The notes under the pieces are model-generated. The model searched no databases. It was not told the DNA's origin and saw only the letters and a list, made by a program, of their open reading frames with translations. The position numbers and the translations under genes are program-made. Shown piece after piece: positions 1-5,715 of a stretch of 8,550 nt of DNA; positions within the stretch are counted from its first letter, which is position 1, and every line of letters starts with the position of its first letter. This stretch comes from DASZXJ01 sp035545895. Lineage in GTDB: Bacteria > Planctomycetota > Phycisphaerae > Tepidisphaerales > Tepidisphaeraceae. Where the stretch lies: assembly GCA_035545895.1 (NCBI GenBank), contig DASZXJ010000183.1, forward strand, positions 1 to 8,550. Reading direction: 5' to 3'.

Positions 1-285
1 AGAACTCAAGGCAATGGACCAGTTTGAGATGGGTTCATTTTTAGCCCCACCGCTTGCGGCGGGTTTTTCGAGCGCCAAACCCGCCGCAAGCGGCAAGGCT
101 AAATGGCTTTTTATTGAATTTTTCAGATATTTTACCTAACATAATGCTAACTCAATCCGACGGGTGGTAATGTGCGGATGAGCATGGGCCAATCAACTTT
201 CCCGGGGTTTTTTATGCTTAATTCATTCCAACTCGGCAAGCTTCAATCGGCGACTCTCTTGGCGACCGATGATTTGCGGCTGCGA
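1..285. other. Gene-poor left edge
   Basis: I see no convincing gene in this stretch apart from the palindrome at 40-103. One plus-strand frame is open from base 2 to a TAA at 137-139 (45 codons). It could be the tail of a gene entering from outside the window, but more than a third of it reads through the palindrome and I do not recognise the peptide. An in-frame extension of the following HTH ORF reaches back to a GTG at 172, but that N-terminal part has no recognisable character. Confidence 0.4.
40..103. repeat. Long GC-rich palindrome, possible terminator
   Basis: The left arm 40-66 and right arm 77-103 are complementary: a 7-bp outer stem (TTTAGCC/GGCTAAA), a three-base internal mismatch, then a 17-bp perfect inner stem built on CCGCTTGCGGCGGG, with a loop of about 10 nt. 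A T-rich run (GGCTTTTTATTG) follows on the plus strand. The shape would suit a bidirectional or plus-strand terminator for a gene left of the window. I also associate this CCGCTTGCGGCGG core with an interspersed palindrome of planctomycete genomes, so it may be a repeat element that doubles as a terminator. Confidence 0.7.
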
Positions 286-573
286 ATGTCGCAAACTGTC
301 GCAAATTGTCCCAAAATGTCACCCGATGCTCGAAATGGCAAAACGAACCCACCAACCCCGCCGAACAAGGCCAAACCCTTGGCCCCACGACAGTTGGCAG
401 CGGCCGCGCTGCTGCTGTCCGGAGCAACCGTTTCCAATACCGCGCAGCAGCTCGGAATCGATCGGCGAACGATTCTGCGATGGAAAAAAGACCCTCGCTT
501 CCAATCCGAAGTCTTCAGACAAGCGGATCGATTGGTGCCCGTTCGTGCCGCAAACCGCAAAACAATGATATGA
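286..573 (+). CDS. Small helix-turn-helix protein, possibly a remnant
   Basis: With the start at ATG 286 this encodes 95 residues. The N-terminal part (MSQTVANCPKMSPDARNGKTNP) is polar and flexible. A compact segment at about residues 32-73 contains RQLAAAALLLSGATVSNTAQ followed by QLGIDRRTILRWKKDPRFQ. It reads as a helix-turn-helix of the kind seen in terminase small subunits and resolvase-like HTH proteins: a hydrophobic helix, then xxAxxLGIxRRTIxRWKxDPxF. DNA binding is inferred from this pattern only. The protein ends about 20 residues after the HTH, in a region that runs into interspersed repeats, so a longer C-terminus may have been lost. In-frame starts at 172 (GTG), 178, 184 and 214 are possible, but none has a decisive ribosome binding site. 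It has no operon partner. Confidence 0.45.
   Translation: MSQTVANCPKMSPDARNGKTNPPTPPNKAKPLAPRQLAAAALLLSGATVSNTAQQLGIDRRTILRWKKDPRFQSEVFRQADRLVPVRAANRKTMI
302..351 (+). repeat. TGTCCC motif, copy 1
   Basis: This stretch starts CAAATTGTCCCAAAATGTCA and ends CAAAACGAACCCA. It recurs at 803-854: 20 of 22 bases match at the left end and 13 of 13 at the right end, while the spacer between them differs in sequence and by 2 nt in length. In copy 1 it lies inside the small HTH ORF and encodes CPKMSPDARNGKTNP. Confidence 0.65.
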
Positions 574-593
574 GCACCGTTATCGAAATCAGC

Positions 594-737
594 TTTAGCC
601 ACAGAGAACACAGAGGACACAGAGAACAGTGCGCGCAAATCCAGAGCCACAAAGACACGAAGAGCACGAAGGAAGCACGAAGAATTCTTGAAACAATTTG
701 TCTTGCTTCTTTCTTCTCTGTGACCTCTGTGGCTAAA
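594..737. repeat. CACAGAG-type inverted repeat (A/A')
   Basis: Arm A at 594-625 (TTTAGCCACAGAGAACACAG and onward) is complementary to arm A' at 714-737, which ends CCTCTGTGGCTAAA. About 20 of the first 22 positions match. Arm A contains CACAGAG repeated at 8-9 nt intervals. Arm A is also 28/31 identical to the left arm of the hairpin at 7686-7716, so the two belong to one repeat family in this genome. Confidence 0.8.
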
Positions 738-789
738 TCTCTCCCTTTTCCCCTTCATGCTTTCTTCGTCTCTTCGTGGCTTCGTGACT
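645..789. repeat. CACGAAG-type inverted repeat (B/B'), interleaved with A
   Basis: Arm B at 645-682 (AGCCACAAAGACACGAAGAG and onward) matches the reverse complement of arm B' at 753-789 over about 37 positions, with five substitutions and one single-base gap. Each arm carries repeated CACGAAG units. Arm B lies between A and A', and arm A' lies between B and B', so the order is A-B-A'-B'. Confidence 0.8.
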
Positions 790-802
790 CCGATTTTTGT
801 CC

Positions 803-854
803 CAATTTGTCCCAGAATGTCACCAGCTTTTCTCAATTATTCAAAACGAACCCA
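803..854 (+). repeat. TGTCCC motif, copy 2
   Basis: This is a second copy of the motif at 302-351, starting CAATTTGTCCCAGAATGTCA and ending CAAAACGAACCCA. Here no HTH coding sequence follows. The next coding sequence is the first glycosyltransferase. It could be the decayed 5' end of another HTH gene or an independent repeat unit. Confidence 0.6.
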
Positions 855-860
855 TCGCAA

Positions 861-890
861 CGGAAAGGATGAAAGCGGAAGGATGAACGG
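861..890 (+). repeat. Tandem 15-nt repeat at the start of the first glycosyltransferase
   Basis: Two near-identical 15-mers abut: CGGAAAGGATGAAAG at 861-875 and CGGAAGGATGAACGG at 876-890. The second contains the chosen start codon at 883-885, and the first supplies a purine-rich GGAAAGG that could serve as a ribosome binding site 14 nt upstream. The GGATGAA unit resembles an interspersed repeat I associate with PVC genomes. Confidence 0.5.
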
Positions 891-2358
891 TGAACGGGGA
901 AACGAATCGAGCGCATGCGCACTGTCCAAGCCAAAGGTCCTGGGCCTTTGGTTGGTGAGTCTGATCCTGCTGTTGCTGTTCATCGGAAGGCCTCCGGTGA
1001 CTCGTACGCAGGAAGCCCGTGTCCTGGAGACCAGCCGGCAGATGCTGGGGACCAGCGTTCAGGGATGGTTGATTCCGCACATCAACGGCAAGCCGCGCCT
1101 GGAAAAGCCGCCGCTTTCCTATTGGATGACCGCAACGGCGTATTCGTTATTCCGTGTCGGTGAAGGGATTGGCCGAATTCCGGTGGCGATCATCGGATGG
1201 CTAACGCTGGCGATTGTATATGTGATCTCAAAACATGCGTTCGGATTTTCACCCTCGCCCGGTACGCCGGGAGAGGAACGGGGTTCTCTCCCGGCGTACC
1301 GGGCGAGGGGACAAGAGGCGCAAAAGATCGCGTTGTTTTCTTGCGCATCTCTTCTGGGCAGTTATATTTTCTTCCGTCATGTACGCCTGGCCGAAACCGA
1401 TGCACCGGCCATGCTGTTTGTCACCATCGCGATTGGCGCGATCTGGCGAAGCGCATCCGATCCTCGAGCGCGGTGGTTTCATCTCGCCGCTGCCGCGATG
1501 GGCATGGCCATCATGGCCAAAGGCGCGCCGGCCGTGTTTGCGTTCTTATTTTTCCTGGGATTTTGCGCCATCGAGCGCCGCTGGGATTTGCTCCGCCGAT
1601 TTGTGCGCGTTGGGGCGCTGGTCACATTCCTGGTGATTGCCCTGCCCTGGTTTGTTTACATCGGCGTCACTCTGGGATTCGGCACATTCCTCTTTGAACT
1701 GCGAAACACCAGCGAAGGCGGAAACCACTTCGATTGGCCGACCATTTACATCCCATACATTTTTGCAGCCGCCGCCCCATGGTCGATTTTGCTTCCATTT
1801 GCACTGTACGATGCGATCAAGAACTGGAAAACAGTCGCGGACGTTCGTATCACGTTGATCTGGTTCCTGGCCATCCTCGTGCCGCTTTGCATCAACGGCA
1901 ACAAGCAGATTCATTACCTGTTGATGCTCATGCCGCCAACGATGATATTGATCGGCTGGCGAATCGCCCGGTTCAAAATGGAAATTCAAAAGCCGTTCAT
2001 CGCCCTGCTGGCGATCGTGCCGCTGTTCATGCCGATCATTGTCGGGGTCGTGATTCCCTCGTACATTCGTCATAACCCGCGAACGACCGCCGCCCAGATC
2101 GGGCAACTGGGCGCGAAATCGTATATTTTCTATGGGCAGAACGTGAGCCTGACTCTTTGTTTCAATCTCCGCAGCGCCATTCCATCGGCCGTCGATGAGA
2201 AGCAGTTGCTGCAAATGTCCTCACCGGGCACGATCGTCATTGCGCAGACAAAGAACGCCACCGCGCCTCCGCCGTTGCCGTCGCAGTTTGTGCATCGGTT
2301 GCAGGTGGCTTGCGAAGACCAGCTATTTGACTGTTACGAGTTCGAACCCAACCCATGA
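883..2358 (+). CDS. ArnT/PMT-like integral membrane glycosyltransferase (first of pair)
   Basis: With the start at ATG 883 the product is 491 residues. It looks like a GT-C glycosyltransferase of the ArnT/PMT superfamily (GT39/GT83 type), which moves a sugar from a polyprenyl-phosphate donor to an acceptor at the outer face of the cytoplasmic membrane. Visible hallmarks in order: a first membrane helix at about residues 19-34; the loop motif TRTQEAR (about 40-46), where ArnT proteins have DExR; NGKPRLEKPPLSYW (68-81); the LAETDAP loop (169-175); AKGAPA (212-217); ALPWFVY (253-259); and KQIHYLLMLMPP (341-352). Many hydrophobic helices lie between these, and a soluble C-terminal segment of about 90 residues follows. 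The frame is open back to 757, but that stretch translates repeats, so 883 was preferred. A palindrome at 1252-1309 is inserted in frame (residues about 124-143) between two membrane segments. The next gene overlaps it by 4 nt. The sugar and acceptor are unknown. Confidence 0.85.
   Translation: MNGERGNESSACALSKPKVLGLWLVSLILLLLFIGRPPVTRTQEARVLETSRQMLGTSVQGWLIPHINGKPRLEKPPLSYWMTATAYSLFRVGEGIGRIPVAIIGWLTLAIVYVISKHAFGFSPSPGTPGEERGSLPAYRARGQEAQKIALFSCASLLGSYIFFRHVRLAETDAPAMLFVTIAIGAIWRSASDPRARWFHLAAAAMGMAIMAKGAPAVFAFLFFLGFCAIERRWDLLRRFVRVGALVTFLVIALPWFVYIGVTLGFGTFLFELRNTSEGGNHFDWPTIYIPYIFAAAAPWSILLPFALYDAIKNWKTVADVRITLIWFLAILVPLCINGNKQIHYLLMLMPPTMILIGWRIARFKMEIQKPFIALLAIVPLFMPIIVGVVIPSYIRHNPRTTAAQIGQLGAKSYIFYGQNVSLTLCFNLRSAIPSAVDEKQLLQMSSPGTIVIAQTKNATAPPPLPSQFVHRLQVACEDQLFDCYEFEPNP
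1252..1309. repeat. Palindromic element inserted in frame in the first glycosyltransferase
   Basis: The left arm 1252-1275 and right arm 1286-1309 form a perfect 24-bp stem starting CCCTCGCCCGGTACGCCGGG, with a 10-nt loop. In the coding frame it reads PSPGTPGEERGSLPAYRAR, a hydrophilic segment in the middle of a membrane protein. I associate the SPGTPGE reading with a palindromic repeat scattered through PVC genomes. No stop codon or frameshift results. Confidence 0.85.
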
Positions 2359-3989
2359 ACGCCCGTCATTTAATTCGAGGCCCGTTTCTTCTCGCGATCG
2401 CGCTGGGGACGTTTCTGCCGTTCATCGGATTGCGCGACATCGTGATCTCGCACGAGGCCCGCGTCGTGCAGGTGGCCCGGCAGATGGCGGAATCAGGCTG
2501 GCCCTGGAATGCGCAGCATATTGACGTGCCGCAAACCGAACTGGTTGATCTCCCCGAAGGCAAGCGCCTGCGCAGCCGCGCGGACGGTGCGACGATGAAC
2601 GTCAACCCCTGGATCATTCCGATTCTCAACGGCGAAGTGCGATTGCAGAAACCGCCTCTGCCCTATTGGTGCTCGGCCACCTTGTTCCGTCTATTTGGCA
2701 ACGGCGAAGGAATGTCCCGCCTCGTGCCCGCCATTCTCGGGGCGCTCGGCGTCTTGTTCATGTGGGATTTGGCCCGCATGCTCATCGGTCGCGTGGGCGC
2801 GTGGTATGCCGGGCTGATCTGGTTCTCAAGCTATTTCATCGTCGATGAATTCCGCAAATCGATGGCTGACCCGTATTTGGCGTTTTGTACGCTGGCGGCA
2901 ATATGGGCGTGGGCGCGTTCCGCCAAAAGCGGCGGCAAACCGATCTGGCTGATGTTTTTTTACGCGGCCATCGGGATTTCCGTACTCGCCAAGGGGCCGA
3001 TCATTTTCGTGTTCGTCCCGGTCGCGGTTCTGGGCTATCGCATCTATTACGGCCGCCGCCGAGGCAATCGGCCACTGAAATCCGCACTCATCGCTCACGC
3101 GGTCGGCGTTCTGATCTTCGTGCTCATCGCTGCGCCGTGGTTCATCATTGTCTGGAAAAGCGTGCCCAATGCCCTGGAACTATGGCGATATGAATCGATC
3201 GGTGAACTATCCGACAACGTCGAAAAGGCGCGCGGCTGGTGGTTTTACCTGCCGAACCTTCTGCAAATCTCTTTGCCATGGACGCCAATTTGGTTGATGG
3301 GACTAATATTGCCATTTAAGCATCCATCCCGCCGCAGGTTTTTCGGCGTGGCGTGCACGTTCGTCATCGTCCTGATCTTCTCGATATCGAACGTCAAGAA
3401 AAACGCCTACCTGCTGCCGCTGATGCCGATCCAGACACTGGTGATCGCCCAGGGATGGCTGTGGCTGACCGCCATGCTTCGCGTTTATAAGCGCAATCGG
3501 CCGGTCAGCGTGCCGATGCTGCGAACCACCGTGGCCGCCCTGATGTTTGCGATGTTCATTCAGATTCTGATCAGTGTCGTGCTTCGCGAACAGGACAACA
3601 ACCGTTCGCCCAAGGACGCGGCTCGTTTCGTGACGCGCCTGATGGAGGAGTCGCCGAACCGGTCGCTGCTGGTTTCAGAATTGGCTGAAGAAGCATCGGT
3701 TTATCTGCCGCTGGGTTTGCGCGACTCAAAAAATTCCAGCGAGGTATTATTGATTGCTGATGATCGTCGAGCCGGCCAGGCAGACATTGTCGCCAACCGG
3801 ATCGCCACTACGCCTGCGGGCAATGTTGTCACAAGAGAAGAATTGCCAATCCCCAACGCCAAAGGCCCGCGATGGAAGGTATTCAAGCTGACGATTGCTC
3901 CTTCGAGCGATCCAGGTCAACCGCGATCTGATATCCCAGCACCCGCGACTTCATCCAGCGAATCGCCAGCAGGTCGCGGAAGCTCTTGA
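2355..3989 (+). CDS. ArnT/PMT-like integral membrane glycosyltransferase (second of pair)
   Basis: The 544-residue product is a paralogue of the preceding gene. ATGA at 2355-2358 joins the stop of the first gene to this start, and no Shine-Dalgarno sequence is visible, which suggests translational coupling. Landmarks: a membrane helix at about 10-29; SHEARVVQVARQM (32-44); LNGEVRLQKPPLPYW (91-105); the DEFRKSMADPY loop (164-174); LAKGP (211-215); APWF (260-263); KKNAYLLPLMP (348-358); and a soluble C-terminal part from about 415. Against the first gene it carries an additional polar segment of about 34 residues at roughly 52-86. The acidic residues expected in ArnT are altered: HE in place of DE, and QKPP in place of EKPP. 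The last 35 codons overlap the 3' end of the opposite-strand GT2 gene, and the final part (about 514-544, Pro/Ser-rich) looks like read-through of that gene's antisense. Donor and acceptor are unknown. Confidence 0.83.
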   Translation: MNARHLIRGPFLLAIALGTFLPFIGLRDIVISHEARVVQVARQMAESGWPWNAQHIDVPQTELVDLPEGKRLRSRADGATMNVNPWIIPILNGEVRLQKPPLPYWCSATLFRLFGNGEGMSRLVPAILGALGVLFMWDLARMLIGRVGAWYAGLIWFSSYFIVDEFRKSMADPYLAFCTLAAIWAWARSAKSGGKPIWLMFFYAAIGISVLAKGPIIFVFVPVAVLGYRIYYGRRRGNRPLKSALIAHAVGVLIFVLIAAPWFIIVWKSVPNALELWRYESIGELSDNVEKARGWWFYLPNLLQISLPWTPIWLMGLILPFKHPSRRRFFGVACTFVIVLIFSISNVKKNAYLLPLMPIQTLVIAQGWLWLTAMLRVYKRNRPVSVPMLRTTVAALMFAMFIQILISVVLREQDNNRSPKDAARFVTRLMEESPNRSLLVSELAEEASVYLPLGLRDSKNSSEVLLIADDRRAGQADIVANRIATTPAGNVVTREELPIPNAKGPRWKVFKLTIAPSSDPGQPRSDIPAPATSSSESPAGRGSS

Positions 3990-4638
3990 ACAAGCGATTC
4001 CATACGCCGTATTTGCTTTCACCGTGAATCCGGGGATTGTTCGACACGGCGATTTCCGAAACGGTGTACCCTTCCATTTTCAATAGTGTCGGAATGAAAC
4101 GATGCAGACCCCGATAAAGCTTCATCTTGTCAACGCACTCGCGCTTGAAGCAGCGATAGGTGCAGCCTGCATCACTGATCTGCTCATCCGACAATTTGTT
4201 TCGCACCCAGTTGGCGATGCGGGAGCTGATGACTTTGACGGTGTTGTCGCCCTTGGATCGCGATTCAACGCGCGTGCCACAGACGCAATCGACGCCGGTC
4301 CTGAGTGCTTCGAGGAACTTGGGAATATCTTTTGGATCGTTCTGAAGATCGGCATCCATCGTCATCACATATTGACCGCGTGCCGCGCGCATGCCCGCGT
4401 CGCTGGCAGCGGTCTCGCCGCAGTTGAACTTGAATTTCTGACCGCGCACGCGCGGGTCTTTCGCCACCGTTTTTTCAATCTGCGACCACGAGCCATCCTT
4501 GCTGCCGTCATCGGTATAGATCAATTCAAAGGAGATGCCCGCTGGGTCGCAGGCGGCGCAGACCGCCTCGTGCAACAGCGGGACGTTTTCTTCCTCGTTG
4601 TAAACGGGAACGACGATGCTCAATGTGGGTTGCTGCAT
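3883..4638 (-). CDS. GT2 family polyprenyl-phosphate sugar transferase (DPM1/ArnC-like, soluble)
   Basis: This 251-residue GT-A enzyme resembles dolichol-phosphate mannose synthase and ArnC-type enzymes, which transfer a sugar from a nucleotide sugar to a polyprenyl phosphate at the cytoplasmic face. Seen in order: LSIVVPVYNEEEN (6-18), TDDGSKDGS (42-50), the metal-binding DADLQNDP (95-102), DAGCTYRCFKREC (156-168), RGLHRFIP (176-183) and HGESKYGVWNR (205-215). It ends soon after FRDLLAIRWMKSR and lacks the two C-terminal membrane helices of GtrB- or ArnC-like members, so it should be soluble or peripheral. ATG 4638 is chosen because the 14 extra residues available from GTG 4680 translate an inverted repeat. 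Neither start has a clear Shine-Dalgarno sequence. It follows the oxidoreductase gene on the same strand. Its 3' end overlaps the convergent glycosyltransferase gene by 107 bp. It is a natural donor-maker for the two GT-C enzymes. Confidence 0.85.
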   Translation of the reverse strand: MQQPTLSIVVPVYNEEENVPLLHEAVCAACDPAGISFELIYTDDGSKDGSWSQIEKTVAKDPRVRGQKFKFNCGETAASDAGMRAARGQYVMTMDADLQNDPKDIPKFLEALRTGVDCVCGTRVESRSKGDNTVKVISSRIANWVRNKLSDEQISDAGCTYRCFKRECVDKMKLYRGLHRFIPTLLKMEGYTVSEIAVSNNPRIHGESKYGVWNRLFKSFRDLLAIRWMKSRVLGYQIAVDLDRSKEQSSA

Positions 4639-4647
4639 TGTATTTGT

Positions 4648-4700
4648 GACATGGCCGTCCCGGCCATGCAGGGTGTTCACACGACCGAGACGGCCGTGTC
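4648..4700 (-). promoter_or_regulatory. Intergenic 22-bp inverted repeat before the GT2 gene
   Basis: The arms are 4648-4669 and 4679-4700, each 22 nt, separated by 9 nt. The arms differ from exact complementarity at five positions, all transitions. Read as minus-strand RNA, 17 pairs are Watson-Crick, four are G-U wobbles and one is a mismatch. Read as plus-strand RNA there would be four mismatches. The asymmetry suits a hairpin in the transcript that runs from the oxidoreductase into the GT2 gene. Its 3' foot is 9 nt before the chosen GT2 start, and no U-run follows, so it looks less like a terminator than a stability or translation element. It may also be an interspersed GGCCGTCTCGG-type repeat. 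Confidence 0.55.
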
Positions 4701-4704
4701 GCGG

Positions 4705-5715
4705 TTAACTCACCTGTACCGGCCTGCCCCCGCCCGCGGCCGACTCGTACATCGCCAGCACAATCCGCACGGCTTTGCGACATTCAGCACCATCGACCTC
4801 GGCATCCTTGCCTGCGGCCCAGGAATCGAAGATGTGCTGAAGGTTGCCCAGATGAAAATCCGTCGGGGGCTGGGGCTGAAGCAATTGCTCATCTTCGGGA
4901 CGCAGTTCCTTGAACTTGAATTCCTTGATCGCCCCTTCGACCACCGCCGATCCACCCGCCCCGCCGATTTCGATCCGTGCAGGCTTGCCAGGATGCATGG
5001 CCGTTGTTCCAACAACCGTGCCGAGCGCTCCATTCTGAAATTGCAACGTGGCCGAGAGACTGTCTTCGACTTCAAGCTGCTGATGCAATCGTCGGGCGGA
5101 GATGGCCGAAACACTCTTCACGCCGCCGACCAGCCACTGAAGCAGATCGATCGAGTGGATCGAGTTGTTCATGATCGCGCCGCCGCCGTCGATATCCTTC
5201 GTGCCGCGCCAGCTCTGGTAATATTTCGGCTCGCGATACCACAGCACAAACGCCCCCGCCCAGGTAAGCGAACCAAATCGCCCCTGCTCCAGCGCTGTTT
5301 TCACCGCGCGATTGGCGGGGTTCCAGCGATTTTGAAATATGCCCGCCAGGCGCACACCGCTCTTTTTCGCGGCCGCGATCATCGAATCGACCCGCTCCAG
5401 CGTGATGTCCAGCGGTTTTTCGCTGATGACATTGATCTTCTTCTCAAACGCCATCATCGCGGCATCGGCGTGATAGGCGCTTGGAGTCGCGATGTGCAGA
5501 ACATCAATCTCCTGCGCGCTGAGCAATGTTTTAAGATCGGGATAGATTGGCGCGGTCGCTTTGTTCTTATCCAGCGACGCCTGCGCCCGGGTCTTATCGA
5601 CATCACAGACGGCGACCAGCTTGGCGTTGGTCGTCTTTCCCAGCGCGCGCACGTGATGATCGCCGGCCATGCCCGCGCCAAGCAGCGCACAACGAAACGT
5701 TTTTGCCTCACTCAT
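4705..5715 (-). CDS. Gfo/Idh/MocA family NAD(P)-dependent oxidoreductase
   Basis: The 336-residue product has the family's usual length and two-domain layout. The Rossmann dinucleotide-binding motif is LLGAGMAGDHH (11-21), with an acidic CDVD at the end of the second strand (37-40). HIATPSAYHADAA (74-86) and ISEKPL (97-102, with the conserved EKP) complete the N-terminal domain. The C-terminal domain shows FQNRWNP (127-133), WYREPKYYQSWRGT (159-172) and DIDGGGAIMNNSIHSIDLLQ (174-193), where His187 and Asp190 sit at the expected catalytic positions. Members oxidise or reduce sugars, inositols and nucleotide sugars. The neighbouring DegT aminotransferase suggests a WlbA/WbpB-like role, making a 3-keto sugar nucleotide for amination, but this is inference from context. 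The start at 5715 is supported by a strong ribosome binding site at 5723-5731. The gene overlaps the upstream membrane protein gene by 8 nt. Confidence 0.88.
   Translation of the reverse strand: MSEAKTFRCALLGAGMAGDHHVRALGKTTNAKLVAVCDVDKTRAQASLDKNKATAPIYPDLKTLLSAQEIDVLHIATPSAYHADAAMMAFEKKINVISEKPLDITLERVDSMIAAAKKSGVRLAGIFQNRWNPANRAVKTALEQGRFGSLTWAGAFVLWYREPKYYQSWRGTKDIDGGGAIMNNSIHSIDLLQWLVGGVKSVSAISARRLHQQLEVEDSLSATLQFQNGALGTVVGTTAMHPGKPARIEIGGAGGSAVVEGAIKEFKFKELRPEDEQLLQPQPPTDFHLGNLQHIFDSWAAGKDAEVDGAECRKAVRIVLAMYESAAGGGRPVQVS

Larger units (their letters stand above)
574..882. other. Non-coding stretch packed with interspersed repeats
   Basis: This region of about 300 bases holds no supported gene. 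Its content is nearly all repeats: A (594-625), B (645-682), A' (714-737), B' (753-789), the second TGTCCC motif (803-854) and a tandem 15-mer (861-890). Open frames crossing it give low-complexity peptides such as HREHRGHRE, which are readings of the repeats. No clear sigma-70 promoter for the glycosyltransferase operon stands out, although the promoter must lie here or further upstream. Confidence 0.7.

Noticed and set aside
2..139. C-terminal end of a gene entering from the left
   Set aside because: The 45-codon open frame passes through the palindrome, shows no recognisable motif, and cannot be told from chance without sequence to the left.
594..790. CRISPR array
   Set aside because: The repeated units are 7-mers at 8-9 nt spacing and inverted arms, not direct repeats of 25-40 nt with unique spacers, and no cas gene is present.
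243..836. A 197-codon minus-strand open frame over the same region
   Set aside because: It is the antisense reading of the same repeats and the HTH ORF, with no recognisable motif and no ribosome binding site.
306..872. A 188-codon plus-strand open frame through the repeat island
   Set aside because: Much of its peptide is HREHRGHRE- and KDTKSTKE-like translation of the CACAGAG and CACGAAG repeats, and its first third is a shifted frame of the HTH ORF. It has no domain character.
757..882. N-terminal extension of the first glycosyltransferase
   Set aside because: These 42 codons translate arm B', the TGTCCC motif and the tandem 15-mer, and precede a natural short N-terminus before the first membrane helix.
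4639..4680. GTG start at 4680 for the GT2 gene
   Set aside because: The extra 14 residues (MNTLHGRDGHVTNT) are encoded by the inverted repeat, and the catalytic domain begins naturally a few residues after ATG 4638.
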